A program made the position numbers and the translations under genes. The notes below the pieces were generated by a model. The model saw only the letters and a program-made list of their open reading frames with translations. It was not told where the DNA came from and did no database searches. A stretch of DNA of 5,520 bases from Bacteroidales bacterium (GTDB lineage Bacteria > Bacteroidota > Bacteroidia > Bacteroidales > UBA932): assembly GCA_024401915.1 (NCBI GenBank), contig JAKSKA010000103.1:1-5520 (forward strand), read 5' to 3'. This document shows positions 1 through 5,520 of this stretch, one piece after another (the first letter of the stretch is position 1; each line of letters opens with the position of its first letter).

Positions 1-83
1 CTAATATACTGATTTCAGTCAACATTGTAATATGTTTTGCTTCGTTTTAATTATGACTTAAAACAATGCAAATATAATTTTCT

Positions 84-305
84 TCAATCATCCAATAGTT
101 TGGCCACATTGGTCTTGATCTCCTTGTCAATTTCGCGGTAGCGGGAGAAGGCGCGTGAGCCTTCGACGTGGCCGGAGAGGGAGGCAACGATGTTAGGGTC
201 CTGGACTTTCTCGTAGAGATTGCCGATGAAGGTGCGGCGGGCCCGGATAAACCCTTTGGCTGTCGTCACGAGGGCCGCAAAACCGGCCTCAAGTGCACTT
301 CTCAC
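84..305 (-). pseudogene. Tyrosine recombinase (integrase) C-terminal remnant
   Basis: The 73-codon frame, opening at a GTG, matches the end of a Bacteroidetes-type tyrosine recombinase from about residue 22 on. Residues 22-26 (ARRTF) fit the box II Arg region, residues 44-46 (SGH) the second conserved His, and Tyr56 in SRYREID the nucleophile, followed by a usual charged helical tail ending LLDD. Everything upstream is missing: the first catalytic Arg, the Lys, the core-binding domain, and the His of the HxxR motif, whose place is taken by Ile20. An in-frame TGA lies just upstream, inside the hairpin at 325-351. Full-length members are typically 300-420 residues, so this cannot be an active enzyme. 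I infer the trace of an old mobile element whose integrase was cut by deletion or rearrangement. The family call rests on the GH..Y block and is fairly safe; the exact break near position 242 is a guess. Confidence 0.62.
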
Positions 306-324
306 GGTGGCAATTTTGAAATCC

Positions 325-351
325 GTGCGTCAGAACGCCATTCTGACGCAC
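325..351. repeat. Perfect inverted repeat, 11-bp arms, 5-nt loop
   Basis: The left arm GTGCGTCAGAA (325-335) and right arm TTCTGACGCAC (341-351) are exact reverse complements around CGCCA. There is no T-tract after it on either strand, so it is not a canonical intrinsic terminator. It sits between two decayed gene ends. Related but degenerate TTTTG..CGCA blocks follow at about 365-373 and 384-395, which suggests a dispersed repeat rather than a control site for a gene. Confidence 0.75.
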
Positions 352-401
352 AAAGTGACTCGCGTTTTGCGCAACACATTTCGTTTTAGCACGCAGGAGG
401 G

Positions 402-587
402 CTATCGCTGAGTTTTCGAGAACTGTTTCGTCATCACGACGTCGGCGCCCTGATCGAAAAGGGCGGCGGCGCGGCGGGGACGGCCCTTGAGGCAGACGTT
501 GCAGCGGAGGCCCAGTTCGTGGGCTCGGTCTGTGAAGGCCTTGTCGAAGCGCTTCGCGCAGACCTGGACAGCCCCTGAAGTGACAAG
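402..587 (-). pseudogene. Probable glycerophosphodiester phosphodiesterase C-terminal remnant
   Basis: An open frame of 61 codons sits between an in-frame TGA (588-590) and a TAG (402-404). It has no plausible start near its beginning; the only ATG is at codon 52. From about residue 7 it reads like the end of the GDPD TIM barrel: a VQVCAKRF strand, a helix with RAHELGLRCNV, then AALFDQGADVVMTKQF, which matches the family's closing pattern of a helix, G-x-D and a strand ending in T. GDPD enzymes hydrolyse glycerophosphodiesters to glycerol 3-phosphate and an alcohol. Here only the last fifth remains, without the catalytic His and Glu residues of the N-terminal half, so it is a relic. It lies just downstream of the lipoprotein terminator on the same strand. 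The family call comes from pattern memory and could be wrong; that the frame is a decayed real gene is likelier than the exact name. Confidence 0.45.
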
Positions 588-627
588 TCAAGACGTCATT
601 ACACTAGAATAGTAACTGAAAGGATAG

Positions 628-666
628 CGAAAATCACTGCGGCCTGCATTTGAGTGCAGGCCGCAG
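628..666 (-). terminator. Intrinsic terminator of the lipoprotein unit
   Basis: A perfect 12-bp GC-rich stem (637-648 with 655-666, arm CTGCGGCCTGCA) closes a 6-nt loop. Read on the minus strand it lies 34 nt past the lipoprotein stop codon and is followed by TGATTTTCGC, a short, imperfect U-run. On the plus strand only AAATTC follows it. The orientation therefore favours ending minus-strand transcription. Confidence 0.8.
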
Positions 667-700
667 AAATTCAATAACAGGTCTTTTACCGACAAGGACC

Positions 701-3607
701 CTAATCGTCAAATCTCAGGTTCAGCTTGTAACGGGCCTCGAAATCGGCACCGTCTATGCTGGTGAAGTTGCCCTTGCCCGCACTACCGTCAACCCAGGTG
801 CTGTAAAGCCAGGGGCCGAAGAGATACAGTTTGATATCATCATAGCTGCTTGCCTGGGCGATAACAGACTCGACCGTGGGAGCAGCGTCCGTGCCGGTCT
901 CGACCTTGGAGGACTTGACGATAACCAGAGGGTTCTCCACCGTTCCGACTGTCACCTGAGGGTGGCCGGTCTCCGACTTCGTGCCTGAGGGCCAGCCGCA
1001 GATAAGGCCGTAATACTTGTAGTTGGTATTTTTTCTTGCGATGACCTTGCAGTCGACTACGCAGCCTTCGAAAATGGTGACGGGATCAGAGCCACTGGTC
1101 TGCGCGATATCTCCGCAAAGGCCTCCCATATCGAAACCGGAGTGATCCTGTATGCTCGATATCGTTCCGTCAGTCTTCGCCTGGCCCGTGGTCATCGCGC
1201 CTGTGTTCGTACAGAACTTCACGACGGTCTTTTCGGGATAGAGGCAGCAGAGTATTCCGCCGAAGCAGGGCTCTCCCTTCGACGGGTTATACGCGCCGAC
1301 GTTGCCGTTGTTAGTGCAATAACTGATTTCAAGGGGATATCTTGAATCCGAATAGCTTCCGCAGATGCCGCCGTAATAGATTCTCGGGTAACCGTTGCTG
1401 CTCTTTCTGCAGTAGATGTGCATATTGTTGGTACAGTTCGTTATCACGCCCTTCGTCGCGCCGCAGATGCCGCCGACATTCGCGGTCTTGCCACTCGTTG
1501 TCTGCTTGTCGTTGAGCTCGCACCTTGCAGTGGCTGCGGTCTGGCAGTATTCGACTATATTCTCCGTGGATGCCTTGTCAAGCATACCGGCGATACCGCC
1601 GATGTATGTGGTACCACCGAAATTCTTGTTCTGCGTATAGCCTTTACAGTTCTCGGTCCAGGTGCCGTCATCGGCCTTCGATATCCTGATGGTATTATTG
1701 GATTGGCCGATGATGCCGCCTATGGCGACATCCTTGGAATTCGAGAAGCCGATATTCATCGCACCCGTGTTGTTCTTGCAGCCGAGGATCTGGAGGCCCG
1801 AACCAGTCGCGCCGCCCACGATGCCGCCGAGACCGAGCCTCGTGGAAAGGGAAACGTTCGCAAGTTCTCTCTGTTCGTTCACGCATTTGATGATTTTGGC
1901 ACTGCTGCCGGTGACGACACCAACGATGCCGCCGACGAATACCTTGAAACTGTCACTGCTGTATTCCGAGCCGGCCTCGTTCACCACGTAGCCGTTGTTC
2001 GTGCAGCCCTCGACTGTTCCGCTGCCACTGAGACGGCCCACGATGCCGCCGAGGTTCGGGTTGCCGGTGCAGTAGTTGGTAATCTGGCCGCTGGCCTCGC
2101 CTTCGTTGATGCAGTCCTTCACAATGGAACCGGCGCTGTCGCTCATTCCGACGATACCGCCGATGCAGGAGTCCGCGGACGTGGAAGCATAAGACGAATT
2201 GTCAGTGACAGGCGCCCAGTTGACGCAGCCCTCGACCGTGGTGTTGGCTTTCATATTGCCGGCGATACCGCCCGCGGAGTGCTTTCCGTCGCAGCTTGCA
2301 GCGACAGTGACGGGAACGTAGGTGGTCACATCGGTCACCGATGCACCTTTCTGGATATAGCCTATGATACCGCCATAGCACCAGTTGCCGGGATCCGACT
2401 GGGTCAGGGTGATGGAGCTTGCATCAGATGAAGCTGCACCGAAGATGACGTTGGTGATGGAGGCGTTTTCCTCGAGGGTCCCGATGAAGCCGGTACGCGT
2501 CAGGGCATTGTCGACGATGAGGTTCTTGATGTTGTGGCCTTTTCCGTCGAGGTGTCCGTACAGGGACGCGAGCGTCGCCCATTTGTAGCCCTCGCCAAGG
2601 TCGGCAAGGTCAATGTCTGCGCCAAGTTCGGCAGTGTCGTTCTTGCCGAGCACACCGGCCCTGTTGAGATCCGCCCAGGCGGAGAGTTCGGCTGCAGTCA
2701 TAATAGGTGAATGATAGAAAGTCAGGCCGGTATCGACCGTTCCGAGGTCGAGGCCCTTGTTGCGCGTAAAGGAAGCGGCCTTGGTGGTCTTCTTGAGAGC
2801 TATGCCTCCGTCATTTGTCTGGACCGTGAGAGCGAATCCGTTCGGGAACTCCCTGGGCCAGATAGCGATATAATAGTCACCGGGAACGAATTTCTGAGGC
2901 ACGATCTCAGCGCCTGATTCCGGTCTCTCGCCATAATACAGGGTCTCCGCAGTCGTGGCGCCGTTGGTGAGGTCCATAGAACCGTCGGCCGTAAGAAGGA
3001 AGTTGGTTCCTCCGATCTTTTCGCCATTGTTGCCGGTAAGCACGACGGAGACGACATCGTCCCTGGTGATGGTCACCTTCACGAGCGAGAACTGGTTCGT
3101 AAACGAAACCGCCCCGTCAGTGACAGTTCCGGTAGCAACGAGGGTGAAGGGATCGACCTGATGGTCAGCATCGACGAACTGCTTGGAGTTTATCTTGATG
3201 CTGATCTTCTCTCCCCCTTCCACTGCCGTCACTTTTTTCGCAGCATGGAAAGGAGCCACTGCCCAGTAGGTATCAGCCACGGCGGCAGAACCGGTGAAAG
3301 TGGCCGACTTGCTGTCAGAAGCTTTTTCGGAAAGCACGAACGGAGCCATTGCACTGGTTGCAGGGTCCTGGGTCACGTCACCTGTTGTGGCACCGTCGAA
3401 GACCGCGATGGAATCACTCTCGACCCAGAGAATGTCACGACCGGAAAGGATGGACCTGGACGATTCCGTGCCCGCTGTCAGAGTCATAGGCACCCTGTCA
3501 AGGATTTCGAAATACTGCTCCTCAGAGGCTGTGTTCAGTTCCTTTTTGCAGGAAACCGTCATTACGGACAAGACAGCCGTAAAAATACAAAAGAGAATCT
3601 TTTTCAT
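701..3607 (-). CDS. Surface lipoprotein: fimbrillin-like domain plus GLUG-like beta-helix repeats
   Basis: The protein has 968 residues from the MKK start at 3607. Residues 1-19 are a lipoprotein signal peptide and Cys20 is the likely lipidated residue (MTVSC, a loose lipobox), followed by KKE, which fits Bacteroidetes surface-export signals. Residues about 38-295 resemble the fimbrillin/Mfa-like fold: a TAGTESSR block, ILWVESDSIAVFDG, and later YYIAIWP..FPNGFALTV. Residues about 301-392 hold a LYGHLDGKGHNIKNL lead-in typical of GLUG proteins. Twelve GG-[IL]-x-[GC] motifs then start at residues 412, 446, 483, 520, 559, 594, 630, 670, 712, 746, 783 and 828. They alternate with C-x-N strands (for example VEGCTNNG), predicting a right-handed beta-helix. 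All 25 cysteines beyond Cys20 lie in the repeat part. Two upstream in-frame ATGs (3631, 3622) overlap the end of the small gene; the 3607 start is preferred because it gives a proper signal peptide and follows GGAGG. The expected role is adhesion or binding at the cell surface; the ligand is unknown. Confidence 0.9.
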   Translation of the reverse strand: MKKILFCIFTAVLSVMTVSCKKELNTASEEQYFEILDRVPMTLTAGTESSRSILSGRDILWVESDSIAVFDGATTGDVTQDPATSAMAPFVLSEKASDSKSATFTGSAAVADTYWAVAPFHAAKKVTAVEGGEKISIKINSKQFVDADHQVDPFTLVATGTVTDGAVSFTNQFSLVKVTITRDDVVSVVLTGNNGEKIGGTNFLLTADGSMDLTNGATTAETLYYGERPESGAEIVPQKFVPGDYYIAIWPREFPNGFALTVQTNDGGIALKKTTKAASFTRNKGLDLGTVDTGLTFYHSPIMTAAELSAWADLNRAGVLGKNDTAELGADIDLADLGEGYKWATLASLYGHLDGKGHNIKNLIVDNALTRTGFIGTLEENASITNVIFGAASSDASSITLTQSDPGNWCYGGIIGYIQKGASVTDVTTYVPVTVAASCDGKHSAGGIAGNMKANTTVEGCVNWAPVTDNSSYASTSADSCIGGIVGMSDSAGSIVKDCINEGEASGQITNYCTGNPNLGGIVGRLSGSGTVEGCTNNGYVVNEAGSEYSSDSFKVFVGGIVGVVTGSSAKIIKCVNEQRELANVSLSTRLGLGGIVGGATGSGLQILGCKNNTGAMNIGFSNSKDVAIGGIIGQSNNTIRISKADDGTWTENCKGYTQNKNFGGTTYIGGIAGMLDKASTENIVEYCQTAATARCELNDKQTTSGKTANVGGICGATKGVITNCTNNMHIYCRKSSNGYPRIYYGGICGSYSDSRYPLEISYCTNNGNVGAYNPSKGEPCFGGILCCLYPEKTVVKFCTNTGAMTTGQAKTDGTISSIQDHSGFDMGGLCGDIAQTSGSDPVTIFEGCVVDCKVIARKNTNYKYYGLICGWPSGTKSETGHPQVTVGTVENPLVIVKSSKVETGTDAAPTVESVIAQASSYDDIKLYLFGPWLYSTWVDGSAGKGNFTSIDGADFEARYKLNLRFDD

Positions 3608-3615
3608 TACCGTGT

Positions 3616-3620
3616 CCTCC
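3616..3620 (-). promoter_or_regulatory. Shine-Dalgarno GGAGG for the lipoprotein
   Basis: GGAGG on the minus strand ends 8 nt before the ATG at 3607 and lies in the 17-nt gap after the small gene's stop. It decides the start among three in-frame ATGs. A strong site is uncommon in Bacteroidetes and here fits re-initiation by ribosomes finishing the small gene. Confidence 0.65.
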
Positions 3621-3624
3621 ATAA

Positions 3625-3774
3625 TTACCATTCAAACGATTCAAGTTCTTCAACTTGCTGATAAGAAGCCCCGACCTGGCTTCCGGCACATAAAGGAACA
3701 TCCTTCTCCAGAAGGAGTGTCTGCAGGACCGGACTCTCATAAGCCCGGGCTGAATGATTTGACAGTATTACCAT
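3625..3774 (-). CDS. 49-residue small protein upstream of the fimbrillin-like lipoprotein
   Basis: A complete frame runs from ATG (3774) to TAA (3625-3627), 17 nt before the lipoprotein start. The peptide begins MVILSNHSARAYESPVLQ, has a middle LLLEKDVPLCAGSQ and ends with an acidic, aromatic EELESFEW. It has no signal peptide or membrane segment and one Cys (residue 29). The layout of a Y-x-x-P block, a short hydrophobic/acidic stretch, then LC-A/G-S and an acidic tail ending in an aromatic residue resembles the short hypothetical peptides I recall being common in Bacteroidetes, some beside fimbrillin-type genes. That likeness is from memory and unverified. The frame is supported by its position after the promoter at 3851-3880, the AT-rich sequence before its ATG, and close coupling to the next gene. 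It could be a companion or precursor peptide of the surface protein, or a translated leader. Its function is unknown. Confidence 0.6.
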   Translation of the reverse strand: MVILSNHSARAYESPVLQTLLLEKDVPLCAGSQVGASYQQVEELESFEW

Positions 3775-3790
3775 AATATATTGATATATT
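3775..3790. repeat. AT-rich dyad abutting the small gene's start codon
   Basis: AATATAT and ATATATT form a perfect 7-bp dyad around a TG centre, ending one base before the ATG of the 49-codon gene. It could be a protein site or simply the unstructured AT-rich initiation region usual in Bacteroidetes. AT-rich DNA makes such dyads by chance, so the symmetry alone carries little weight. Confidence 0.35.
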
Positions 3791-3805
3791 TATTGTTCCG
3801 CCTCG

Positions 3806-3849
3806 TGTGTCCGCACACAGCCCATATAAGTATGTGTCCGCACACAGCC
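3806..3849. repeat. Two direct copies of a 17-bp dyad element (operator-like)
   Basis: TGTGTCCGCACACAGCC occurs exactly at 3806-3822 and 3833-3849, 27 bp start to start. Each copy holds an inverted repeat around TCCG: GTGTG/CACAC in the first, TGTG/CACA in the second. The second copy abuts the -7 box of the minus-strand promoter and would cover the transcription start; the first lies about 25-40 nt inside the transcript. The placement suggests a repressor site controlling the small gene and lipoprotein, or paired small hairpins in the leader RNA. Both copies are also upstream of the divergent GH3 gene, so joint control is possible. Confidence 0.6.
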
Positions 3850-3850
3850 A

Positions 3851-3880
3851 CAAATTTACTAATATTCTTTAAAAATCAAA
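3851..3880 (-). promoter_or_regulatory. Bacteroidetes-type promoter for the small gene and lipoprotein
   Basis: On the minus strand TTTG (3877-3880), an 18-nt spacer and TAAATTTG (3851-3858) match the Bacteroidetes primary sigma factor consensus of -33 TTTG and -7 TAnnTTTG. Transcription would begin near 3845, giving a leader of about 70 nt before the 49-codon gene and about 240 nt before the lipoprotein. Confidence 0.65.
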
Positions 3881-3940
3881 AATAATTCGCCCGTGTTTTC
3901 GCAGCGCCCCGATTATCCGCAGTAATCAGATCGAATTTAT

Positions 3941-3948
3941 TATATTTG
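3941..3948 (+). promoter_or_regulatory. Possible -7 box for the GH3 gene
   Basis: TATATTTG matches TAnnTTTG exactly, but no TTTG stands at the expected -33 distance (about 3915-3920 reads ATCCGC). The leader would be only about 13 nt. It may be a regulated promoter needing an activator. A second, poorer candidate is TTTG at 3758-3761 with TATATTTA at 3785-3792; its transcript would carry both 17-bp repeats. Confidence 0.35.
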
Positions 3949-3967
3949 CATACCACAAATTGATGAT

Positions 3968-5520
3968 ATGAAAAAACACCTTTCAATAACGCTGTTCTCC
4001 GTCTCGGCCGCGATCCTGTGCGGCTGTGCGAACAGGACGCAGGAAACGGTCTGCGGCGACATCCACACCATAACCCAGAGCCGCGGCGCCAGGCTCTCAT
4101 ACTGCGAGGGCAGCGGTCTCCGCACCATCAGTTGCGGCGGCCTGCTGTTCAAGGACCATAACCGCAACGGGAAGCTCGACAGCTTCGAGGACTGGAGGCT
4201 CGGCGCGGAGGAAAGGGCGGCCGGACTCGCGGCCCTGCTCCCTGTGGAGGCCCTCTGCGGCCTTATGATCAATTCCGCGGCCATAGACATCCCGGAAGAC
4301 AGCACCGCCCTGCTTCAGCGCCACAAGGGCTGGATAGACAATGACCACATACGCGCCACACTCGTGAAGCGCAACGGCAACCCGCTCCGGTCCGCAATAT
4401 ACACCAATCTCGCCCAGAGGGAGTGCGAAGGCTGCGACTTTGCAATACCGCACATTTTCAGCTCCGACCCCCGCAACGAGGTGCGCTCGTACGAGGAGTT
4501 CAGCAACACTGAAGGCAGCAAGCGTTCGCTGTGGCCCGTACAGCTGGCGCTCGGAGCCACTTTCGACGGCGAGGTGGTGCGCAAATACGGAGAGATCACG
4601 GCGGCCGAGTTCCGTGCACAGGGCATCACGATGTTCCTCGGTCCCCAGGCCGACGTGGCAAGCGACCCCCGCTGGGCGCGCATAACGGGCGCATTCAGCG
4701 AGGACGTGGACCTGGTTACGGACCTCAGCAGAATCTGCATCGACGCCTACCAGACCACTCCGGGCGCAAAGGGCGGCTGGGGCGGCAGGAGCGTGGCGTG
4801 TATGGTAAAGCACTGGCCGGGAGGCGGCCCCTGCGAGGCCGGACGCGATGCCCATCTTTCAGCCGGCAAATACGCCGTCTATCCCGGTGACGGCCTGCTC
4901 AACGGCATAAATCCCTTCGTGAACGGCGCGTTCAGGCTGGAAGGCGGCACGTCGCACGCCAGCTGCGTGATGGCATACTACACTATCCCCTACGGCATCG
5001 CACCGGAAAGCGAGAACGTCGGCAACGCCTTCAACCGCTATGTGCTCACCGACCTGCTCAAGGAGAAATACGGCTATCAGGGCTACATCTCCACCGACTG
5101 GAACGTGATGCCGCCCTACAAGGGCCTGCAGGACAATCCCTCATCGGGAAGATGCTGGGGTATGGAGGACGCGACGCAGGAGGAGCGCTTCCTCAAGATG
5201 ATAGAAGCGGGCACTGACCAGATGGCAATAGGCAACCTCAGCGCGGAATACGTCAGAGGGGCGTACAGGCAATATGCGGAGAAGTACGGCGAGAAGGCGG
5301 CCAGGGAGCGTTTCGAGCACTCGGCCAGGAAGGTCCTGGAGGTCACGTTCCGGCTCGGGCTCTTCGAATGCCCCTATGTTGACGAGCAGGAGGCGGACAG
5401 GATTGTCGGCTGCCCGGAATTCTGCCGTGAGGGCCACCTGGCACAGCTGAAATCGGTGGTGATGCTCAAGAACCGCGCGGGCGTCCTGCCTTTGAAACCC
5501 GGATCGCAGGCCTCTACCCC
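3968..5520 (+). CDS. GH3 family beta-glycosidase lipoprotein, cut by the window edge
   Basis: Open from ATG 3968 to the end with no stop: 517 complete codons. Residues 1-19 are a signal peptide with lipobox LCGC (lipidated Cys20). Residues 63-76 (DHNRNGKLDSFEDW) are the D-x-N-x-NG-x-x-D loop that opens this GH3 subgroup. Next come DPRN (167-170), GPQADVASDPRWARI (225-239), KHWPGGG (281-287), YPGDG (305-309), the probable catalytic nucleophile Asp377 in STDWNV, and WGME (397-400). SVVMLKNRAGVLPLK (496-510) starts the second alpha/beta sandwich domain; the acid/base Glu lies beyond the window. The enzyme should release sugar residues from the non-reducing ends of beta-linked glycans, anchored in the periplasm or outer membrane. 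The substrate cannot be told from sequence; full-length relatives are usually 700-800 residues. There is no Shine-Dalgarno, only AT-rich sequence before the start. It is divergent from the lipoprotein unit. It carries 16 cysteines including a CEGC motif (153-156), many for this family. Confidence 0.93.
   Translation, partial: MKKHLSITLFSVSAAILCGCANRTQETVCGDIHTITQSRGARLSYCEGSGLRTISCGGLLFKDHNRNGKLDSFEDWRLGAEERAAGLAALLPVEALCGLMINSAAIDIPEDSTALLQRHKGWIDNDHIRATLVKRNGNPLRSAIYTNLAQRECEGCDFAIPHIFSSDPRNEVRSYEEFSNTEGSKRSLWPVQLALGATFDGEVVRKYGEITAAEFRAQGITMFLGPQADVASDPRWARITGAFSEDVDLVTDLSRICIDAYQTTPGAKGGWGGRSVACMVKHWPGGGPCEAGRDAHLSAGKYAVYPGDGLLNGINPFVNGAFRLEGGTSHASCVMAYYTIPYGIAPESENVGNAFNRYVLTDLLKEKYGYQGYISTDWNVMPPYKGLQDNPSSGRCWGMEDATQEERFLKMIEAGTDQMAIGNLSAEYVRGAYRQYAEKYGEKAARERFEHSARKVLEVTFRLGLFECPYVDEQEADRIVGCPEFCREGHLAQLKSVVMLKNRAGVLPLKPGSQAST

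Noticed and set aside
44..64. GTTTTAA / TTAAAAC inverted repeat left of the integrase remnant
   Set aside because: Only 7 bp, wholly AT-rich apart from one pair, with a 7-nt loop and no T-tract. Such dyads are expected by chance in AT-rich spacer, so it is not called a terminator.
1000..2380. Recurrent GATGCCGCC/GATACCGCC words about every 110 nt, considered as a DNA repeat array or CRISPR
   Set aside because: The words fall in frame on the GG-I/V codons of the protein repeats, the intervals vary, and flanks differ. They are coding repeats, not a CRISPR or satellite.
1418..2431. 337-codon open frame on the plus strand, opposite the lipoprotein repeats, with shorter companions such as 1416-1640 and 1662-1991
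   Set aside because: It is antisense to the repeat region. The recurring codons for GG-I-x-G read backwards as Asp-Ala-Ala and suppress stops, giving a low-complexity DAAD-type protein with no domain features.
3701..3716. TCCTTCT-CC-AGAAGGA inverted repeat
   Set aside because: It lies inside the 49-codon gene with too small a loop for a stable hairpin at full pairing and no regulatory context.
3522..3740. 72-codon minus-strand frame starting MRVRSCRHSF
   Set aside because: It overlaps the 49-codon gene in another frame and runs into the lipoprotein coding region. The 49-codon frame has better composition, start context and spacing.
3742..3751. AGCCCGGGCT palindrome
   Set aside because: A 10-bp GC palindrome inside the small gene; alone it is weak evidence of an operator.
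3161..3776. Plus-strand open frames 3161-3661 and 3294-3776
   Set aside because: They are antisense to the signal peptide and fimbrillin-like region of the lipoprotein and to the small gene; they show no start context or protein features.
4097..4855. 252-codon open frame on the minus strand
   Set aside because: It lies opposite a clear GH3 gene whose conserved motifs run throughout in one unbroken plus-strand frame. The reverse frame is Ala/Arg/Val-rich and resembles no family.

Overview
The window looks like chromosomal DNA of a gut-type Bacteroidales bacterium with moderately high coding GC. The evidence is a fimbrillin-like lipoprotein, a family 3 glycoside hydrolase lipoprotein of the kind common in Bacteroidetes, a promoter with the Bacteroidetes -33 TTTG / -7 TAnnTTTG pattern, and mostly AT-rich rather than Shine-Dalgarno start regions. 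The genus cannot be fixed from this sequence.

Layout. Positions 1-83 are AT-rich and hold no gene. Positions 84-590 are a graveyard: the last part of a tyrosine recombinase (84-305, minus), a hairpin and degenerate repeats (about 313-395), and the C-terminal part of a probable glycerophosphodiester phosphodiesterase (402-587, minus), both fragments lacking their N-terminal halves. A strong hairpin at 637-666 closes the transcription unit to its right. That unit, on the minus strand, contains a 49-codon small gene (3625-3774) followed 17 nt later by a 968-residue lipoprotein (701-3607). The lipoprotein has a fimbrillin-like first third and then about twelve GLUG-like repeats carrying a regular ladder of cysteines. 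Facing the other way, a GH3 beta-glycosidase lipoprotein begins at 3968 and runs off the right edge.

The 193 nt between the divergent starts (3774 and 3968) hold a good minus-strand promoter (3851-3880), two 17-bp copies of a dyad-symmetric element (3806-3822 and 3833-3849) at and just past the predicted start of transcription, and an AT-rich dyad touching the small gene's start codon. The natural reading is a cell-envelope locus. A surface adhesin-like or glycan-contacting lipoprotein is made with a small companion peptide, next to an exported glycosidase that may share its control region. No SusC/SusD pair, sigma/anti-sigma pair or two-component regulator is visible, so calling this a polysaccharide utilization locus would go beyond the data. 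The small gene and the paired elements are the least explained parts and the most worth following up.
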